A model generated the notes under the pieces. It ran no database searches. It was not told the DNA's origin and saw nothing but the letters and a program-made list of their open reading frames with translations. Below are positions 29,831 to 39,464 of a stretch of DNA of 64,000 nt, piece after piece; position 1 is the stretch's first letter; the number at the start of each line of letters is the position of its first letter. The stretch is taken from NCBI GenBank assembly GCA_947492995.1, contig CANLOU010000002.1, positions 908,380 through 972,379 of the forward strand, in the 5' to 3' direction. The translations under genes and the position numbers were made by a program. This stretch comes from an uncultured Litoreibacter sp. (GTDB lineage Bacteria; Pseudomonadota; Alphaproteobacteria; Rhodobacterales; Rhodobacteraceae).

Positions 29831-30794
29831 AGGTTTGAAAATACTGCTTGTTGGCTTGGTCGGATTGATCGCCGCCTGTGCAGCAACCGTGGAAGGGACC
29901 AATGTGAAAACTGACCAAACCGCTGCGGCGAAGACGCCGCCCTCCGGCCAGTTCCTCGACATTGATGGTACTAAAGTGCATTACCAAATCGAAGGTGCAG
30001 GGCCCGATCTTGTTCTGATCCATGGCGCTGGTGGCTCGCTGCGGGATTTCACGTTCTCGCTCAGCGACAAGTTGAAATCCCGCTACCGTGTCATCATGTT
30101 TGATCGCCCGGGCCATGGATACACCGATCGCATCGCGTCACGCGCCAACCTCGGAGAAACCCCGCAGGAGCAAGCCGCCCTTTTGTCCAAAGCGGCAGAC
30201 AAGCTTGGCGTCAAAAGAGCCGTCATCGTCGGGCATTCTTACGGCGGCGCAGTCTCTTTGGCCTGGGTTCTGAACCATCCCCAGCAGGCCCGCGGACTGG
30301 TGATGCTGGCAGGCGTTTCAAACGAATGGCAAGGCGACCTGGGCACCTACTACCGTGTTTCAAACAGCTGGTTTGGCCGCAACATCTTGCTGCCAACCGC
30401 ATCTGCATTGGCCTCGCGCCAGCGCGTCGAAGACGCAATCAACGGCATCTTTGCGCCAAACCCTGCGCCTGCCGGTTATCTTGACCACATGGGCCAAGAG
30501 CTGTCATCAAACAAGACGATCCTGCAATCGACGACCCAACAGGTCAACGGATTGAAGCCGCAAATCGTCGCGATGCAAAAGCGGTATGCGGGCATCTCAA
30601 TTCCGGTTGAAATCCTGCATGGCGATCTGGACACGACCGTTCCGCTGGATGTGCATGGCCGCGTGCTGGCCAAGCAGGTCAAAGGCGCAAACCTGACCGT
30701 CCTGAAAGGGGTCGGACACATGCCACAGCACATTGACGAGCCTGCGACGATTGCCGCCATCAACCGCGCCGCGAAACGGGCTGGCCTGCGCTAG
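29823..30794 (+). CDS. Lipoprotein alpha/beta-hydrolase
   Basis: A 323-residue alpha/beta hydrolase. The GTG at 29823 is chosen because it gives a typical lipoprotein signal ([19 protein letters not shown] with lipobox IAAC) and has GGAG eight bases upstream; an ATG at 29805 is the alternative. Catalytic triad: nucleophile in GHSYGGA, acid in HGDLDTTVP, histidine in [12 protein letters not shown]; the oxyanion strand is LIHGAGG. Substrate unknown. The start overlaps the metA 3' end by 8 bases. Confidence 0.82.
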   Translation: MRKGLKILLVGLVGLIAACAATVEGTNVKTDQTAAAKTPPSGQFLDIDGTKVHYQIEGAGPDLVLIHGAGGSLRDFTFSLSDKLKSRYRVIMFDRPGHGYTDRIASRANLGETPQEQAALLSKAADKLGVKRAVIVGHSYGGAVSLAWVLNHPQQARGLVMLAGVSNEWQGDLGTYYRVSNSWFGRNILLPTASALASRQRVEDAINGIFAPNPAPAGYLDHMGQELSSNKTILQSTTQQVNGLKPQIVAMQKRYAGISIPVEILHGDLDTTVPLDVHGRVLAKQVKGANLTVLKGVGHMPQHIDEPATIAAINRAAKRAGLR

Positions 30795-30837
30795 GCTTCC
30801 GCGCCATACTACACGGCGATCAAACGGAGCCACATTC

Positions 30838-31710
30838 ATGCCATTGCCTTTCGACGGCGCCATCAGCCGCTTTTACGAGGACGAGACACCAAAACCCGTC
30901 CGCGACGCCATTAAGAACGCCGGCAAGAACGACATTCTGTCCGATAGCTACCCCTATGACGAACGCATGGATCGCAAGGAGTATGACCGCACGATGGCGG
31001 CGTTGCAAATCGAGTTGGTCAAGATGCAGGCCCACATCAAGGCAACCGGCACCCGGATGGCAGTTGTCTTTGAGGGACGCGATGCGGCTGGCAAAGGGGG
31101 CACAATCAAGCGCATCCGTGAGAATATGAACCCTCGGGTGACCCGCACTGTGGCGCTGTCCAAGCCGTCAGACCGCGAGCAAGGCGAATGGTATTTTCAG
31201 CGCTACGTCAAACACTTGCCGACCGAAGGTGAGATGGTTTTGTTTGACCGCAGCTGGTACAATCGCGGCGTTGTAGAGAAGGTGTTTGAGTTTTGCACCG
31301 ACGAGCAGCGCAGCAAGTTCTTTGGCCAAGTTCCCCAATTCGAACAAATGCTGGCCGATGAGGGCATCATCCTCGTGAAGCTGTGGCTCAATGTAGGTCG
31401 CGCCGAACAACTGCGCCGCTTTTTGTCGCGGGAGAAAGACCCTCTCAAGCAATGGAAGCTTAGCTGGATTGATGTTGAGGGCCTGAAACGCTGGGATGCC
31501 TACTCTGCCGCGATCAGGGAAACCTTTGAAAAGACCGACACCAAACAAGGCCGCTGGACCATCATTCGGTCCGATGACAAGCGCCGTGCCAGAATTGCAG
31601 CCATCAAAACTGTGCTGCGCGAAGTCGAATATGAAGGTCGCGACATTAAGCTGCTGACCCGACCTGACACGGAAATTTGCGGCGGCCCCAGCATCTGGCA
31701 AGATGCCTAA
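30838..31710 (+). CDS. ppk2: Polyphosphate kinase 2
   Basis: A 290-residue PPK2-family enzyme that transfers phosphate between polyphosphate and nucleotides. Walker A motif [13 protein letters not shown], then [23 protein letters not shown] and the Walker B/lid [14 protein letters not shown]. The family includes class I enzymes acting on NDP; subclass cannot be fixed by eye. ATG at 30838 with CGGAG upstream. The following TetR gene overlaps the stop by 8 bases, suggesting coupling. Confidence 0.93.
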   Translation: MPLPFDGAISRFYEDETPKPVRDAIKNAGKNDILSDSYPYDERMDRKEYDRTMAALQIELVKMQAHIKATGTRMAVVFEGRDAAGKGGTIKRIRENMNPRVTRTVALSKPSDREQGEWYFQRYVKHLPTEGEMVLFDRSWYNRGVVEKVFEFCTDEQRSKFFGQVPQFEQMLADEGIILVKLWLNVGRAEQLRRFLSREKDPLKQWKLSWIDVEGLKRWDAYSAAIRETFEKTDTKQGRWTIIRSDDKRRARIAAIKTVLREVEYEGRDIKLLTRPDTEICGGPSIWQDA

Positions 31711-32320
31711 GCGCGGCTATCACCATGGCAACCTGAAACAGGCTCTGGTCGAGGCGGCTTTGACGCTAATCGAGGCCAAGGGCCCGTCCGGCTTCACTGT
31801 GGCAGAGGCTGCCAAGGCTGCGGGCGTCACCCCTGCGGCGGTCTATCGTCATTTTGACGGGCGCGAGAGCCTGATCGCGGAATGCGCCTTGCAAGGGCAC
31901 CGCATCTTTGGCGATCTCATGGAGCATGCCTATGCTGGTGGTCATCCTTCAGCTTTGACGGCGTTCGAGGCCACCGGCCGCGCCTATCTTGCATTTGCCC
32001 GCAAATTCCCCGGTCATTACGTCGCCATGTTTGAAAGCGGGCTTTCCATGCAGGCCAACCCCGATCTTGCACTTGCCGCCAGCCGGTCGCGCGGAGTGTT
32101 GGAAACGGCAGCTGCTGAACTGTCCAAACATATCCCCGAGGAAAAACGGCCGCCTGCCTCTATGTTTTCCGCCCATATCTGGGCAATGAGCCATGGCGTT
32201 GTTGAACTTTACGCCCGCGGCACCCCGGGCGCAAAAGCGCCCTTCCCTCCAGAGGACCTGCTTGAAACCGGCATCGGCATCTATCTACGCGGGCTTGGAC
32301 TCATCAGGCCTGACCAATAA
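31703..32320 (+). CDS. TetR-family transcriptional regulator
   Basis: A 205-residue repressor-type protein. The amino-terminal HTH is [33 protein letters not shown]. The carboxy-terminal half (residues 75-190) is a ligand-binding domain of the TetR_C_33 kind. It overlaps the ppk2 3' end by 8 bases, so it is transcribed with ppk2 and possibly the lipoprotein hydrolase. Ligand and targets unknown. Confidence 0.85.
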   Translation: MPKRGYHHGNLKQALVEAALTLIEAKGPSGFTVAEAAKAAGVTPAAVYRHFDGRESLIAECALQGHRIFGDLMEHAYAGGHPSALTAFEATGRAYLAFARKFPGHYVAMFESGLSMQANPDLALAASRSRGVLETAAAELSKHIPEEKRPPASMFSAHIWAMSHGVVELYARGTPGAKAPFPPEDLLETGIGIYLRGLGLIRPDQ

Positions 32321-32328
32321 AAAACGCC

Positions 32329-32351
32329 CCCGGCGAGGACCGAAGGCGTCA
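32329..32351 (-). terminator. Probable terminator of ssb
   Basis: On the minus strand GACGCC...GGGCGTTTTTT forms an imperfect stem followed by six T residues, 23 bases beyond the ssb stop. It also lies after the convergent TetR gene. Confidence 0.55.
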
Positions 32352-32373
32352 AATGTCAAACCCGTTTGGGTGT

Positions 32374-32889
32374 TTAGAACGGGATTTCGTCGTCCAGATC
32401 GCTGGATCCGCCACCACCTTGGCCGCCACCTTGCGATCCGCCGCCATAACCGCCTCCGCCGCCCATTGGGTCTTCGTTGCTGTAGCCGCCTCCGCCGCCA
32501 CCACCGTAGCCGCCGCCTCCGCCACCACCGCCTTCGCCACGCCCGTCAAGCATGGTCAAGGTGGAGCTGTAGGGCCGCAGCACAACTTCGGTTGAATACC
32601 GATCAGCGCCAGACTGGTCCTGCCATTTGCGGGTTTCCAATTGGCCTTCGATATAAACCTTTGAGCCTTTCTTGAGGTATTGCTCCGCAACCCGCGCCAG
32701 CGGCTCAGAGAAAATCGCAACCGAGTGCCATTCGGTCCGCTCGCGGCGCTCACCAGAATTTCGGTCTTTCCATGTCTCCGACGTCGCGATCCGCAAGTTG
32801 CAGACTTTGCCGCCGTTTTGGAACGTGCGCACTTCGGGGTCGCGCCCCAAATTGCCGATGATGATAACTTTGTTGACCGAACCAGCCAT
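32374..32889 (-). CDS. ssb: Single-stranded DNA-binding protein
   Basis: A 171-residue SSB. The OB-fold domain (residues 1-110) starts [21 protein letters not shown] and contains [17 protein letters not shown] glycine-rich, low-complexity linker follows, and the protein ends in the acidic tip DLDDEIPF that recruits partner proteins. Essential in replication, repair and recombination. ATG at 32889. Confidence 0.96.
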   Translation of the reverse strand: MAGSVNKVIIIGNLGRDPEVRTFQNGGKVCNLRIATSETWKDRNSGERRERTEWHSVAIFSEPLARVAEQYLKKGSKVYIEGQLETRKWQDQSGADRYSTEVVLRPYSSTLTMLDGRGEGGGGGGGGYGGGGGGGYSNEDPMGGGGGYGGGSQGGGQGGGGSSDLDDEIPF

Positions 32890-33045
32890 GTGCAGGCTTC
32901 TCCCCGAATCTGAATTTCCAGCGACCCTACCTCACCTAGACTTGGTTAATAAACAGCGAATTCCCGCCGAAAACACACCACCCCTAGCCCATCGGCATTT
33001 TTCAGCTATAGTCGCGCGCAAGAACAACAGGTGGTTTGGGGTAGT

Positions 33046-33648
33046 ATGCGGTTTTTCCTATGTGTCGTGCTGGCATTGGGCTTTTTTGCCCCGCATAGCA
33101 TTGTGGCTGAAGGCTTGTCGGCGACAGGCTCCTCCTCCTCGCGTGATCGTATCTTCAAATCGCAGGCGCGGCTTCTTGATGGGCGTTTGTCGAACCAGTA
33201 CAAAGGCTCGACCAAGCTGCGGCCCGGCAAACCCAAAATCAGCACCGTTCGGGCCACGTCTATCCCGACATATCGTGGACGCTACAAAGGCCAGTACCTG
33301 AATGCCGCGAAATCTGCCGCGCGCCAACATGGCATCCCAGAAAACCTGTTCCTACGGCTCGTGCAGCAAGAAAGCGGATTCAATCCGAACGCCCGCTCCA
33401 ACAAGGGCGCAATTGGATTGGCGCAGCTGATGCCCGGAACTGCGCGCGTTCTGCGCGTCAACCCGCATGATCCGCAGCAAAACCTTGAAGGCGGAGCGCG
33501 GTATCTCAAGCAGATGTACCAAAAATTCGGCAGCTGGCGGCTGGCGCTTGCGGCCTATAATGCGGGCCCCGGTGCCGTGGAGAAATACAATGGCATCCCG
33601 CCCTACCGCGAGACCAAGAACTACGTCCGCAAAATCCTCGGAAGCTAA
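33046..33648 (+). CDS. Exported lytic transglycosylase
   Basis: A 200-residue protein with a signal peptide ([22 protein letters not shown]). SLT domain in the second half: catalytic glutamate in [30 protein letters not shown], and [24 protein letters not shown]. It cleaves peptidoglycan between MurNAc and GlcNAc. ATG at 33046; the in-frame extension to 33031 is not needed. Fifteen bases separate it from the thioesterase gene. Confidence 0.9.
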   Translation: MRFFLCVVLALGFFAPHSIVAEGLSATGSSSSRDRIFKSQARLLDGRLSNQYKGSTKLRPGKPKISTVRATSIPTYRGRYKGQYLNAAKSAARQHGIPENLFLRLVQQESGFNPNARSNKGAIGLAQLMPGTARVLRVNPHDPQQNLEGGARYLKQMYQKFGSWRLALAAYNAGPGAVEKYNGIPPYRETKNYVRKILGS

Positions 33649-33663
33649 GCAAGCGGCATTACT

Positions 33664-34083
33664 ATGGACCTGAAAATGACCGCCGAGGATCTAACCAGGT
33701 TCCTCCAACGCGATTTCACGCAGGTGGCCGACGATTTCGAATTTGTCGAGGTCACCCCGACCCACGTCACGATGGCGCTTGCCGCTGAGGAAAAGCATCT
33801 GCGTCCGGGCGGCACCGTGTCGGGGCCAGCTATGTTTGCGCTGGCCGATGTCTGCGCCTATTTCTGCATCCTGTCCAAGCTGGGGCCGGTGGCCTTGGCG
33901 GTCACCACCAATTGCTCCATCGACTTCATGCGCAAGCCCGCGCCGGGCCGCCTGTTGTGCAAAATGGAACTGCTTAAGCTGGGTCGCGTCCTTGCTGTGA
34001 CCGAAGGGCGGCTTTATTCTGAGGCAGCACCGGACAAACCTGTTGCCCGCGCATCGTTGACCTACTCAATCCCGCCGACGTGA
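33664..34083 (+). CDS. PaaI-type hotdog thioesterase
   Basis: A 139-residue protein with the hotdog-fold pattern LRPGGTVSGPAMFALADVCAYFCI, including the catalytic-region aspartate, and TTNCSIDFMRKPAPGRLLC. It probably hydrolyses an acyl-CoA; the substrate is unknown. ATG at 33664. The next gene's GTG start overlaps its stop (GTGA), so they are likely translated together. Confidence 0.83.
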   Translation: MDLKMTAEDLTRFLQRDFTQVADDFEFVEVTPTHVTMALAAEEKHLRPGGTVSGPAMFALADVCAYFCILSKLGPVALAVTTNCSIDFMRKPAPGRLLCKMELLKLGRVLAVTEGRLYSEAAPDKPVARASLTYSIPPT

Positions 34084-34397
34084 CCCGCGCAACGCCCATT
34101 GAAACGCTGATCCTCGTGGCACCGATCATCTGGGGACTGGCCTTCGTGGGTGCGGTCAAGCTAGGCCAAGCTCTATTCCTGTCGGGCATGACCGATCCGC
34201 TGGTCGCCGCACTGATGGAAATCTTCACATTCTTCGGGGGATTGCTGCTGTCGCTGGGCCAGCTTGGCATGCTGGTCCGCTATCTCAGGAAAAAGCGCTG
34301 GGTCATGGCCGCCGCATCGCTTGCCACGCCGCCGATATGGTTCGTATTGATGGCGTGGGGCGTGTCTATGGGCGCTGCAATCGTCTACGCCACATGA
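34080..34397 (+). CDS. Small integral membrane protein of unknown function
   Basis: A 105-residue protein with three hydrophobic segments (ILVAPIIWGLAFVGAVKLG, LMEIFTFFGGLLLSLGQLGML, WVMAAASLATPPIWFVLMAWG). GTG start at 34080 overlapping the thioesterase stop. I recognise no family. Its membrane topology and position suggest a partner or regulator of the thioesterase, which is inference. Confidence 0.65.
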   Translation: MTRATPIETLILVAPIIWGLAFVGAVKLGQALFLSGMTDPLVAALMEIFTFFGGLLLSLGQLGMLVRYLRKKRWVMAAASLATPPIWFVLMAWGVSMGAAIVYAT

Positions 34398-34422
34398 AAA
34401 AGGCCGGGCCCTTGAGCCCGGC
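34397..34422 (-). terminator. Terminator of the DUF1127 gene
   Basis: Stem GCCGGGC/GCCCGGC at 34403-34422; on the minus strand it is followed by CTTTTT. It lies 51 bases past the DUF1127 stop. Confidence 0.8.
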
Positions 34423-34472
34423 AAGTTGGGGACCTCGCCAACGGGGACGAAAGCGAGGCCTCACAGGAAGAC

Positions 34473-34706
34473 CTATGGACACCAGAATCCACGCTTGGCC
34501 TCGATCAACGCCTGGGAGCGCGTCAGACCCACATCGCGCAGCTGATCGGGCGTCAGTTGCTTCAATACCTGGCGGGATCGGTAGGCTTCGTTCCACGTCA
34601 CCAACACGACCGCCAGCTTGACGGCCGCACGTGCTGCCGGGTTCACAAAGGTGCGGGCAGACAAAGTGGACAGGTCAACGGAGAGCGGTTGTGTGATCAA
34701 AGACAT
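34473..34706 (-). CDS. DUF1127-family small protein
   Basis: A 77-residue protein. The carboxy-terminal DUF1127 motif reads YRSRQVLKQLTPDQLRDVGLTRSQA. Such small basic proteins are common in Alphaproteobacteria; in some species they are implicated in RNA turnover and in phosphate or carbon adaptation. The gene is divergent from a MocR-type regulator, and repeated sites in between suggest it is the regulator's target. Own terminator at 34397-34422. Confidence 0.83.
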   Translation of the reverse strand: MSLITQPLSVDLSTLSARTFVNPAARAAVKLAVVLVTWNEAYRSRQVLKQLTPDQLRDVGLTRSQALIEAKRGFWCP

Positions 34707-34724
34707 GGGACAATCCTCCAGATT

Positions 34725-34814
34725 TTGTATTGATACAATGCAGCGTGATCGCTACATATAAATTGATACAAAGCAAAATTTTGTGAGTCGAGCGATACAT
34801 TGTTATGAATACAA
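34725..34814. promoter_or_regulatory. Repeated TTGATACAA-like operators between DUF1127 and MocR genes
   Basis: A perfect inverted repeat TTGTAT-TG-ATACAA lies at 34725-34738. TTGATACAA recurs at 34763-34771. Related sequences are GATACATTG (34794-34802) and GAATACAA (34807-34814), the last overlapping the regulator's start codon at 34805. Such repeats are typical of GntR/MocR operators and suggest self-regulation plus control of the DUF1127 gene. Confidence 0.55.
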
Positions 34815-36226
34815 TATGGTTCCCCGATCTGGAGGCCGCCAACGGCCCCAAATACCAAACCCTCTCCGACGCGATCCGCAACGCGGTGCTGAAAGGCGAC
34901 CTGCGCAAAGGCGAAAAACTACCCCCCGTGCGCGAAGTGGCCTACCAGCTTAGCGTGACCCCCGGCACCGTCGCCCGCGCTTATTCGCGGCTGGTCGATG
35001 CCGGCACGTTGGAAGCCGTCGTCGGACGCGGCACGTTTGTGGCAGACGGGTCTGCCGCGAACGACGACGCGCCGCTGACTGGAAACGCCATCGAAGTTGA
35101 TGTAATCCCACATAATTCTGACGCTGACAGCTACGCGGTCAACATGTTGTCCCCCCACCTGCCCGCACGTGGGCAGTCGCATCTTATCAAAGCGCTCCTT
35201 GCTGAAATCGCGCAGGACCCTCCATCGGGCGTGATGCACTACCCCAGCCGCGCAGGCTCCCTACCCGCGCGTGAGGCTGCGGCCCAGTGGCTGTCGCAAG
35301 CCCCCATCGGCAAGGTCGATGCGCAAGACGTGGTGCTGGCCAATGGCGGCCAGAACGCCATTCTGCTGGTGTTCCAAGCGCTGCTCAGGGGCCGCAAGCC
35401 CACTATCCTGGTCGAAGAACTGGCCTATCCCGGTTTCCGCCGCGCCGCCGAGCTGCTGCGCGCCGACATTGTACCCATTACAATGGATGATGACGGGATC
35501 ATCCCTGACGCCTTGGAAACCGCGGCCCGCAATCACGGCGCGCAAATCCTGTGCACCTCGCCGGAAGTCCACAACCCGACCTGCGCCTTCACGCCGGAAG
35601 AGCGGCGCCACCAGATCGTAAAAGTCTGCCGCAAGCTCGACATCGAAATCCTGGAGGACGACTGCTACCGCATGAGCGCCGCGCAATCCCCCTCCTACCG
35701 GATGCTGGCACCGGAACGAACGTGGTTCGTCTCTTCCATCTCCAAGACGCTGACCCCAGCCTTGCGCTTGGGATTTGTGGCCACCCCGCCCGACAAAGCG
35801 TCCTACCTGCGCCGCGCTGCGGAGCATTCCTTCTTTGGCGTGGCCACGCCTTTGACCGACCTCTGCGCCAAGCTGATGACCCATCCACAACTCCCCGAGA
35901 TCACCGAAAAGGTGCGCGACACCACAAACGCCTATGTGCAGGCCGCCGTGAACATCCTTGGCGGATATGACTTGAAATGGCGCCATGACGTGTTGTTCAT
36001 GTGGCTGACCCTACCCGAGGGCTGGCGCGCAGGCGCATTCTGCCAAGCAGCTGAGGCGCAAGGCGTACAAATCCGGTCCGCCGAGGATTATCAGGCCCGC
36101 TCCGCCTCCGCCTGCCATGCGGTACGGTTTGCGGTGAATGCTGGTGTCAGCCTACAAAGCTACGAGAACGCTATCACACGGCTCAGGGACCTGCTAGATC
36201 ACCCGCCGGAACAAATTGGGGTCTAA
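34805..36226 (+). CDS. MocR-type regulator (GntR winged helix fused to PLP aminotransferase fold)
   Basis: A 473-residue fusion. Residues 15-85 form a GntR winged helix (YQTLSDAIRNAVLKGDLRKGEKLPPVREVAYQLSVTPGTVARAYSRL). Residues 110-470 have the aspartate aminotransferase fold, with the PLP lysine in SSISKTLTPALRLGF. MocR proteins such as PdxR and GabR are PLP-sensing regulators. The target is suggested by its divergent neighbour. ATG at 34805. Confidence 0.88.
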   Translation: MNTIWFPDLEAANGPKYQTLSDAIRNAVLKGDLRKGEKLPPVREVAYQLSVTPGTVARAYSRLVDAGTLEAVVGRGTFVADGSAANDDAPLTGNAIEVDVIPHNSDADSYAVNMLSPHLPARGQSHLIKALLAEIAQDPPSGVMHYPSRAGSLPAREAAAQWLSQAPIGKVDAQDVVLANGGQNAILLVFQALLRGRKPTILVEELAYPGFRRAAELLRADIVPITMDDDGIIPDALETAARNHGAQILCTSPEVHNPTCAFTPEERRHQIVKVCRKLDIEILEDDCYRMSAAQSPSYRMLAPERTWFVSSISKTLTPALRLGFVATPPDKASYLRRAAEHSFFGVATPLTDLCAKLMTHPQLPEITEKVRDTTNAYVQAAVNILGGYDLKWRHDVLFMWLTLPEGWRAGAFCQAAEAQGVQIRSAEDYQARSASACHAVRFAVNAGVSLQSYENAITRLRDLLDHPPEQIGV

Positions 36227-36294
36227 ATTGGGGGTAAATAAATACCTTATTTGCAACTCCTTGTTTTTCAACAGATAAAACGCGCAAACTTGCG

Positions 36295-36322
36295 TTGACT
36301 ACGCCGCCAATTCCCTTAGAAC
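36295..36322 (+). promoter_or_regulatory. Candidate promoter of rplM-rpsI
   Basis: TTGACT at 36295-36300 with TAGAAC at 36317-36322 (spacing 16). The -10 element is weak, so the call is tentative. Confidence 0.3.
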
Positions 36323-36375
36323 ACCCCAATCCCAAGGGGCACCTGCCCCATGGCACAAGTTTCTGAGGAAGAACC

Positions 36376-36837
36376 ATGAAAACCTTTACCGCTACACCAA
36401 GCGATATCGACAAGAAATGGATCCTGATCGACGCCGAAGGCGTTGTTCTGGGCCGCCTCGCGTCGATCGTGGCTATGCGCCTGCGTGGCAAGCATAAGCC
36501 CTCGTTCACGCCGCACATGGACATGGGCGACAACGTGATCATCATCAACGCTGACAAAATCCAGATGACCGGCAAGAAGCGCGAAGAAAACTTCTACTGG
36601 CACACCGGCCACCCCGGCGGGATCAAGTCGCGCACCAAGCAACAAATCCTGGACGGCAAGCACCCTGAGCGCGTGCTGGTCAACGCGGTCAAACGCATGC
36701 TGCCCGGCGGCCCACTGTCGCGTCAGCAAATGACCAACCTGCGCGTCTACGCATCTGCTGACCACCCGCATGACGCACAATCTCCTGAGGTTTTGGACGT
36801 GAAAGCCATGAACCCGAAAAACACGCGGAGCGCATAA
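36376..36837 (+). CDS. rplM: 50S ribosomal protein L13
   Basis: A 153-residue ribosomal protein of the large subunit, with the standard sequence [30 protein letters not shown] and the end [12 protein letters not shown] with GAGGAAGAA upstream. In a two-gene operon with rpsI, which follows after two bases, as in most bacteria. Confidence 0.98.
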   Translation: MKTFTATPSDIDKKWILIDAEGVVLGRLASIVAMRLRGKHKPSFTPHMDMGDNVIIINADKIQMTGKKREENFYWHTGHPGGIKSRTKQQILDGKHPERVLVNAVKRMLPGGPLSRQQMTNLRVYASADHPHDAQSPEVLDVKAMNPKNTRSA

Positions 36838-36839
36838 CG

Positions 36840-37352
36840 ATGGCTGATGAAGTAAAATCCCTCGACGATCTGAAAGACGTCGTAGACACCGCCGAGCTGT
36901 CTGAAGCACCATCTGCTGCTGAAACAGTTGCCGCTGCAATCACCCGCGAGCCCGTCCGTGACGAGTTGGGTCGCTCCTACGCCACCGGCAAACGTAAAGA
37001 CGCGGTCGCCCGCGTCTGGATCAAGCCCGGCTCCGGCAAGGTTGTGGTCAACGGCAAAGAGCAAAACACATATTTTGCCCGCCCCGTTCTGCAAATGATC
37101 CTGCGCCAGCCATTCACGGTGTCCGGCACCGAAGATCAGTTCGACGTCATGGCCACCGTCAAAGGCGGCGGTCTGTCGGGTCAAGCTGGTGCGGTCAAGC
37201 ACGGCATTTCGAAAGCGCTGCAGCTGTATGATCCCTCGCTTCGTGGCGCGCTGAAAGCGGCAGGCTTCCTGACCCGTGACAGCCGTGTTGTTGAGCGGAA
37301 GAAATACGGTAAGGCGAAAGCCCGTAAGAGCTTCCAGTTCTCCAAGCGTTAA
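36840..37352 (+). CDS. rpsI: 30S ribosomal protein S9
   Basis: A 170-residue small-subunit protein. The S9 domain (residues 40-170) contains [21 protein letters not shown] and the basic tail [14 protein letters not shown] that reaches the P site. Residues 1-40 are an acidic amino-terminal extension seen in Alphaproteobacteria. Follows rplM by two bases; a terminator follows. Confidence 0.98.
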   Translation: MADEVKSLDDLKDVVDTAELSEAPSAAETVAAAITREPVRDELGRSYATGKRKDAVARVWIKPGSGKVVVNGKEQNTYFARPVLQMILRQPFTVSGTEDQFDVMATVKGGGLSGQAGAVKHGISKALQLYDPSLRGALKAAGFLTRDSRVVERKKYGKAKARKSFQFSKR

Positions 37353-37375
37353 GCGTCAGGAACAACCAGAATTGG

Positions 37376-37409
37376 AAAAGGCCACCCAAGCGGGTGGCCT
37401 TTTTCTTTT
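37376..37409 (+). terminator. Terminator of the rplM-rpsI operon
   Basis: AAAAGGCCACCC/GGGTGGCCTTTTT gives a strong stem with a T-run. The symmetric A-run lets it also serve the convergent RTX gene. Confidence 0.9.
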
Positions 37410-37428
37410 TCTGCATGAACGTCAGAGT

Positions 37429-39177
37429 CTAAGCCGCTGACAAATAGGCATAATCATAACCGTTGGCACCGGTATCCCGCACCACAAAATCTGCAGCAGT
37501 CGGGCCACGAACACTGTCCTCATACCCGATGCCACCCGGCACCTCGATGGCGTATTGAATGTATTCGTTCTCAATCGTTGTGAACAATTCGCCATTCACA
37601 AACACCTCGGTGGTGGTGATTACTTCGCGTCCGAAATTGTCATCCTCTTCGCCATAGCTGATCTGGATGTCGCCAACCGTAACCACCGGAGGCGTCCCAT
37701 CGTCAGACCCCGGAATATCCAGCACCAATCTGTGTCCCACCCAATCATCAAAGATGATGCTGTCCCCTCCGGTTTGCTCAATCACAATGATGGCGGCGTA
37801 GTCCGTGCCCCCTTCATCATTGGGCAAAGTCGCGTTGATTTGGAAGGTATCGACATAGTCTCCAGCACCCGCCGCGACAACCACATAGGGCGATTCCAGG
37901 ATAAAGTTGTCGCCGCCCTCGCCACCAATCAGGACCATTGGATCGTCAAACGTGCCAGCGGAATTATACGCAAGGAAGGTATCGTTGCCGCCAAGACCAA
38001 ACACCGTCTCCCCGCCTTGGACAAAGAACGTGTCATTTCCCTCTGTGCCGACAATTGCGCCGTCGGGGACCACAACTTCATCAAGCGTCTCAAGTGATGC
38101 CACACTGTCGTATGTCACCGGTAAGCCGCTATCGGTATCAACTGCCCTAACCGAGACATCATCCGCGCTAAACCCGTCAATGTCTCCGCGCAATGTGACG
38201 ACGCTGGTGCCGTCCACAACGATATCAACCGCGCCGTCGCTTTCGACGAGTTCAAAGACCAAGCCGGACTGCCCTTCTGGCACGTCCAATATCAACTCAT
38301 CCTCACCAACCACGAAGTCTTCGATGACATTCGTGGTCTCAGACAGCGCGTCGATGACCAACAGGTCTGCACCGGCGCCACCTGTAAGGACGTCTGCGCC
38401 TTCTCCCGCAACCAGCAGGTCGTTACCATTGCCGCCGTCAAGCAAATCCGCGCCAGCACCGCCGATCAGGACATCATTGCCGTTTTCACCAGCTAGGTCG
38501 TCATCACCCTCGCCGCCATCCAGCATGTCATCGCCGCGGTCGCCTTGGAACGTATCGTTCCCGGTTTCACCATAGATTGTATCGTTACCCGAGCCGCCAA
38601 AGGCCACGTCGTCACCATTGCCCAATGCGGCAAAGTCATCGCCATGCCCCAGATAGGCCGCGTCATCACCGAGATCATCGTAAACTGTGTCGTCGCCGAT
38701 ATTGGCGTCGATCACATCGTCGCCGTCGCCGCCCTCGACATAGTCATCGCCGCGCCCTGCGCCGATAACGTCGGCCCCTGCGCCGCCATAAATATCGTCA
38801 TTTTCACGCTGGCCAAAAATCTCGTCGTCGCCGTCGCCTCCGAAAAGAATATCCGCCCCGCGCCCACCGAAAATCTCGTCATTGCCGGCACCGCCCGCAA
38901 TCTCGTCTTCGCCGCGACCGCCGAACAGATCGTCGTTGCCATCCCCGCCAGAGATCAGATCATTGCCAAAACTGCCATCAATCGCGTCATTGCCAGCGCC
39001 GCCTGTCAGCACATCGTCGCCCGCACCGCCCCCGATCCGATCATCACCCCCGCCGCCCTCGATGCCGTCATCCCCAGCCCCACCGAACAGGCTGTCATCA
39101 TCATCAGATCCAGAGGTCAGTGTTAAACCAGCTGCAAAAGAACCGAAAATAGCGAGAAGCAGGGCAGCGGAAATCAT
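37429..39177 (-). CDS. RTX-type calcium-binding repeat protein (paralog 1)
   Basis: A 582-residue protein. A short hydrophobic amino terminus (MISAALLLAIFGSFAAGL) is followed at residues 22-260 by many GGxGxDxxx nonapeptides (GGAGDDGIEGGGGDDRIGGG and similar), which form Ca2+-binding parallel beta-rolls. The carboxy-terminal third is non-repetitive and ends GANGYDYAYLSAA. The ATG at 39177 is chosen because all three paralogs share this start; the upstream extension is not conserved. No type I secretion genes are adjacent. Extracellular or cell-surface role presumed. Confidence 0.85.
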   Translation of the reverse strand: MISAALLLAIFGSFAAGLTLTSGSDDDDSLFGGAGDDGIEGGGGDDRIGGGAGDDVLTGGAGNDAIDGSFGNDLISGGDGNDDLFGGRGEDEIAGGAGNDEIFGGRGADILFGGDGDDEIFGQRENDDIYGGAGADVIGAGRGDDYVEGGDGDDVIDANIGDDTVYDDLGDDAAYLGHGDDFAALGNGDDVAFGGSGNDTIYGETGNDTFQGDRGDDMLDGGEGDDDLAGENGNDVLIGGAGADLLDGGNGNDLLVAGEGADVLTGGAGADLLVIDALSETTNVIEDFVVGEDELILDVPEGQSGLVFELVESDGAVDIVVDGTSVVTLRGDIDGFSADDVSVRAVDTDSGLPVTYDSVASLETLDEVVVPDGAIVGTEGNDTFFVQGGETVFGLGGNDTFLAYNSAGTFDDPMVLIGGEGGDNFILESPYVVVAAGAGDYVDTFQINATLPNDEGGTDYAAIIVIEQTGGDSIIFDDWVGHRLVLDIPGSDDGTPPVVTVGDIQISYGEEDDNFGREVITTTEVFVNGELFTTIENEYIQYAIEVPGGIGYEDSVRGPTAADFVVRDTGANGYDYAYLSAA

Positions 39178-39372
39178 AAAATAGCCTATTTGTATTATGT
39201 CACTAACATTGTTCAGTGCCAACGGGTGCCGCGCAATAGTAAAATTGGAAACAATGAGCGTCGGATAGATATAACCTCGGAAATCAACCCGCGTCGTCCC
39301 CGTATTGTGGTCGTGCCGCTGTGTAAATTAGCTACGCTGCCTGCGTTTGATGAGTAATGAGGGACGTTAACG

Positions 39373-39464
39373 ATGAAAAAATTGCATTGATGGGAGCCGT
39401 TGCGCTTAGCCTGATGGCCGCTCCCCGGAGCGGTTTTTTTGTGCCGGAAATTCTCAGGGCTTAA
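39373..39464 (+). pseudogene. Possible frameshifted remnant of a signal-peptide gene
   Basis: GAGGGACGTTAACG precedes ATGAAAAAATTGCATTGA, giving only MKKLH. If the run of six A residues (39376-39381) had seven, the reading would be MKKIALMGAVALSLMAAP, a perfect signal-peptide look, before running into the terminator at 39418. A one-base slip in a decaying exported-protein gene is one reading; chance is the other. Confidence 0.25.
39418..39440 (+). terminator. Rho-independent terminator between RTX paralogs
   Basis: Stem CCGCTC/GAGCGG with a four-base loop and seven T residues on the plus strand. No plus-strand gene of normal length precedes it, which is unexplained. Confidence 0.7.
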
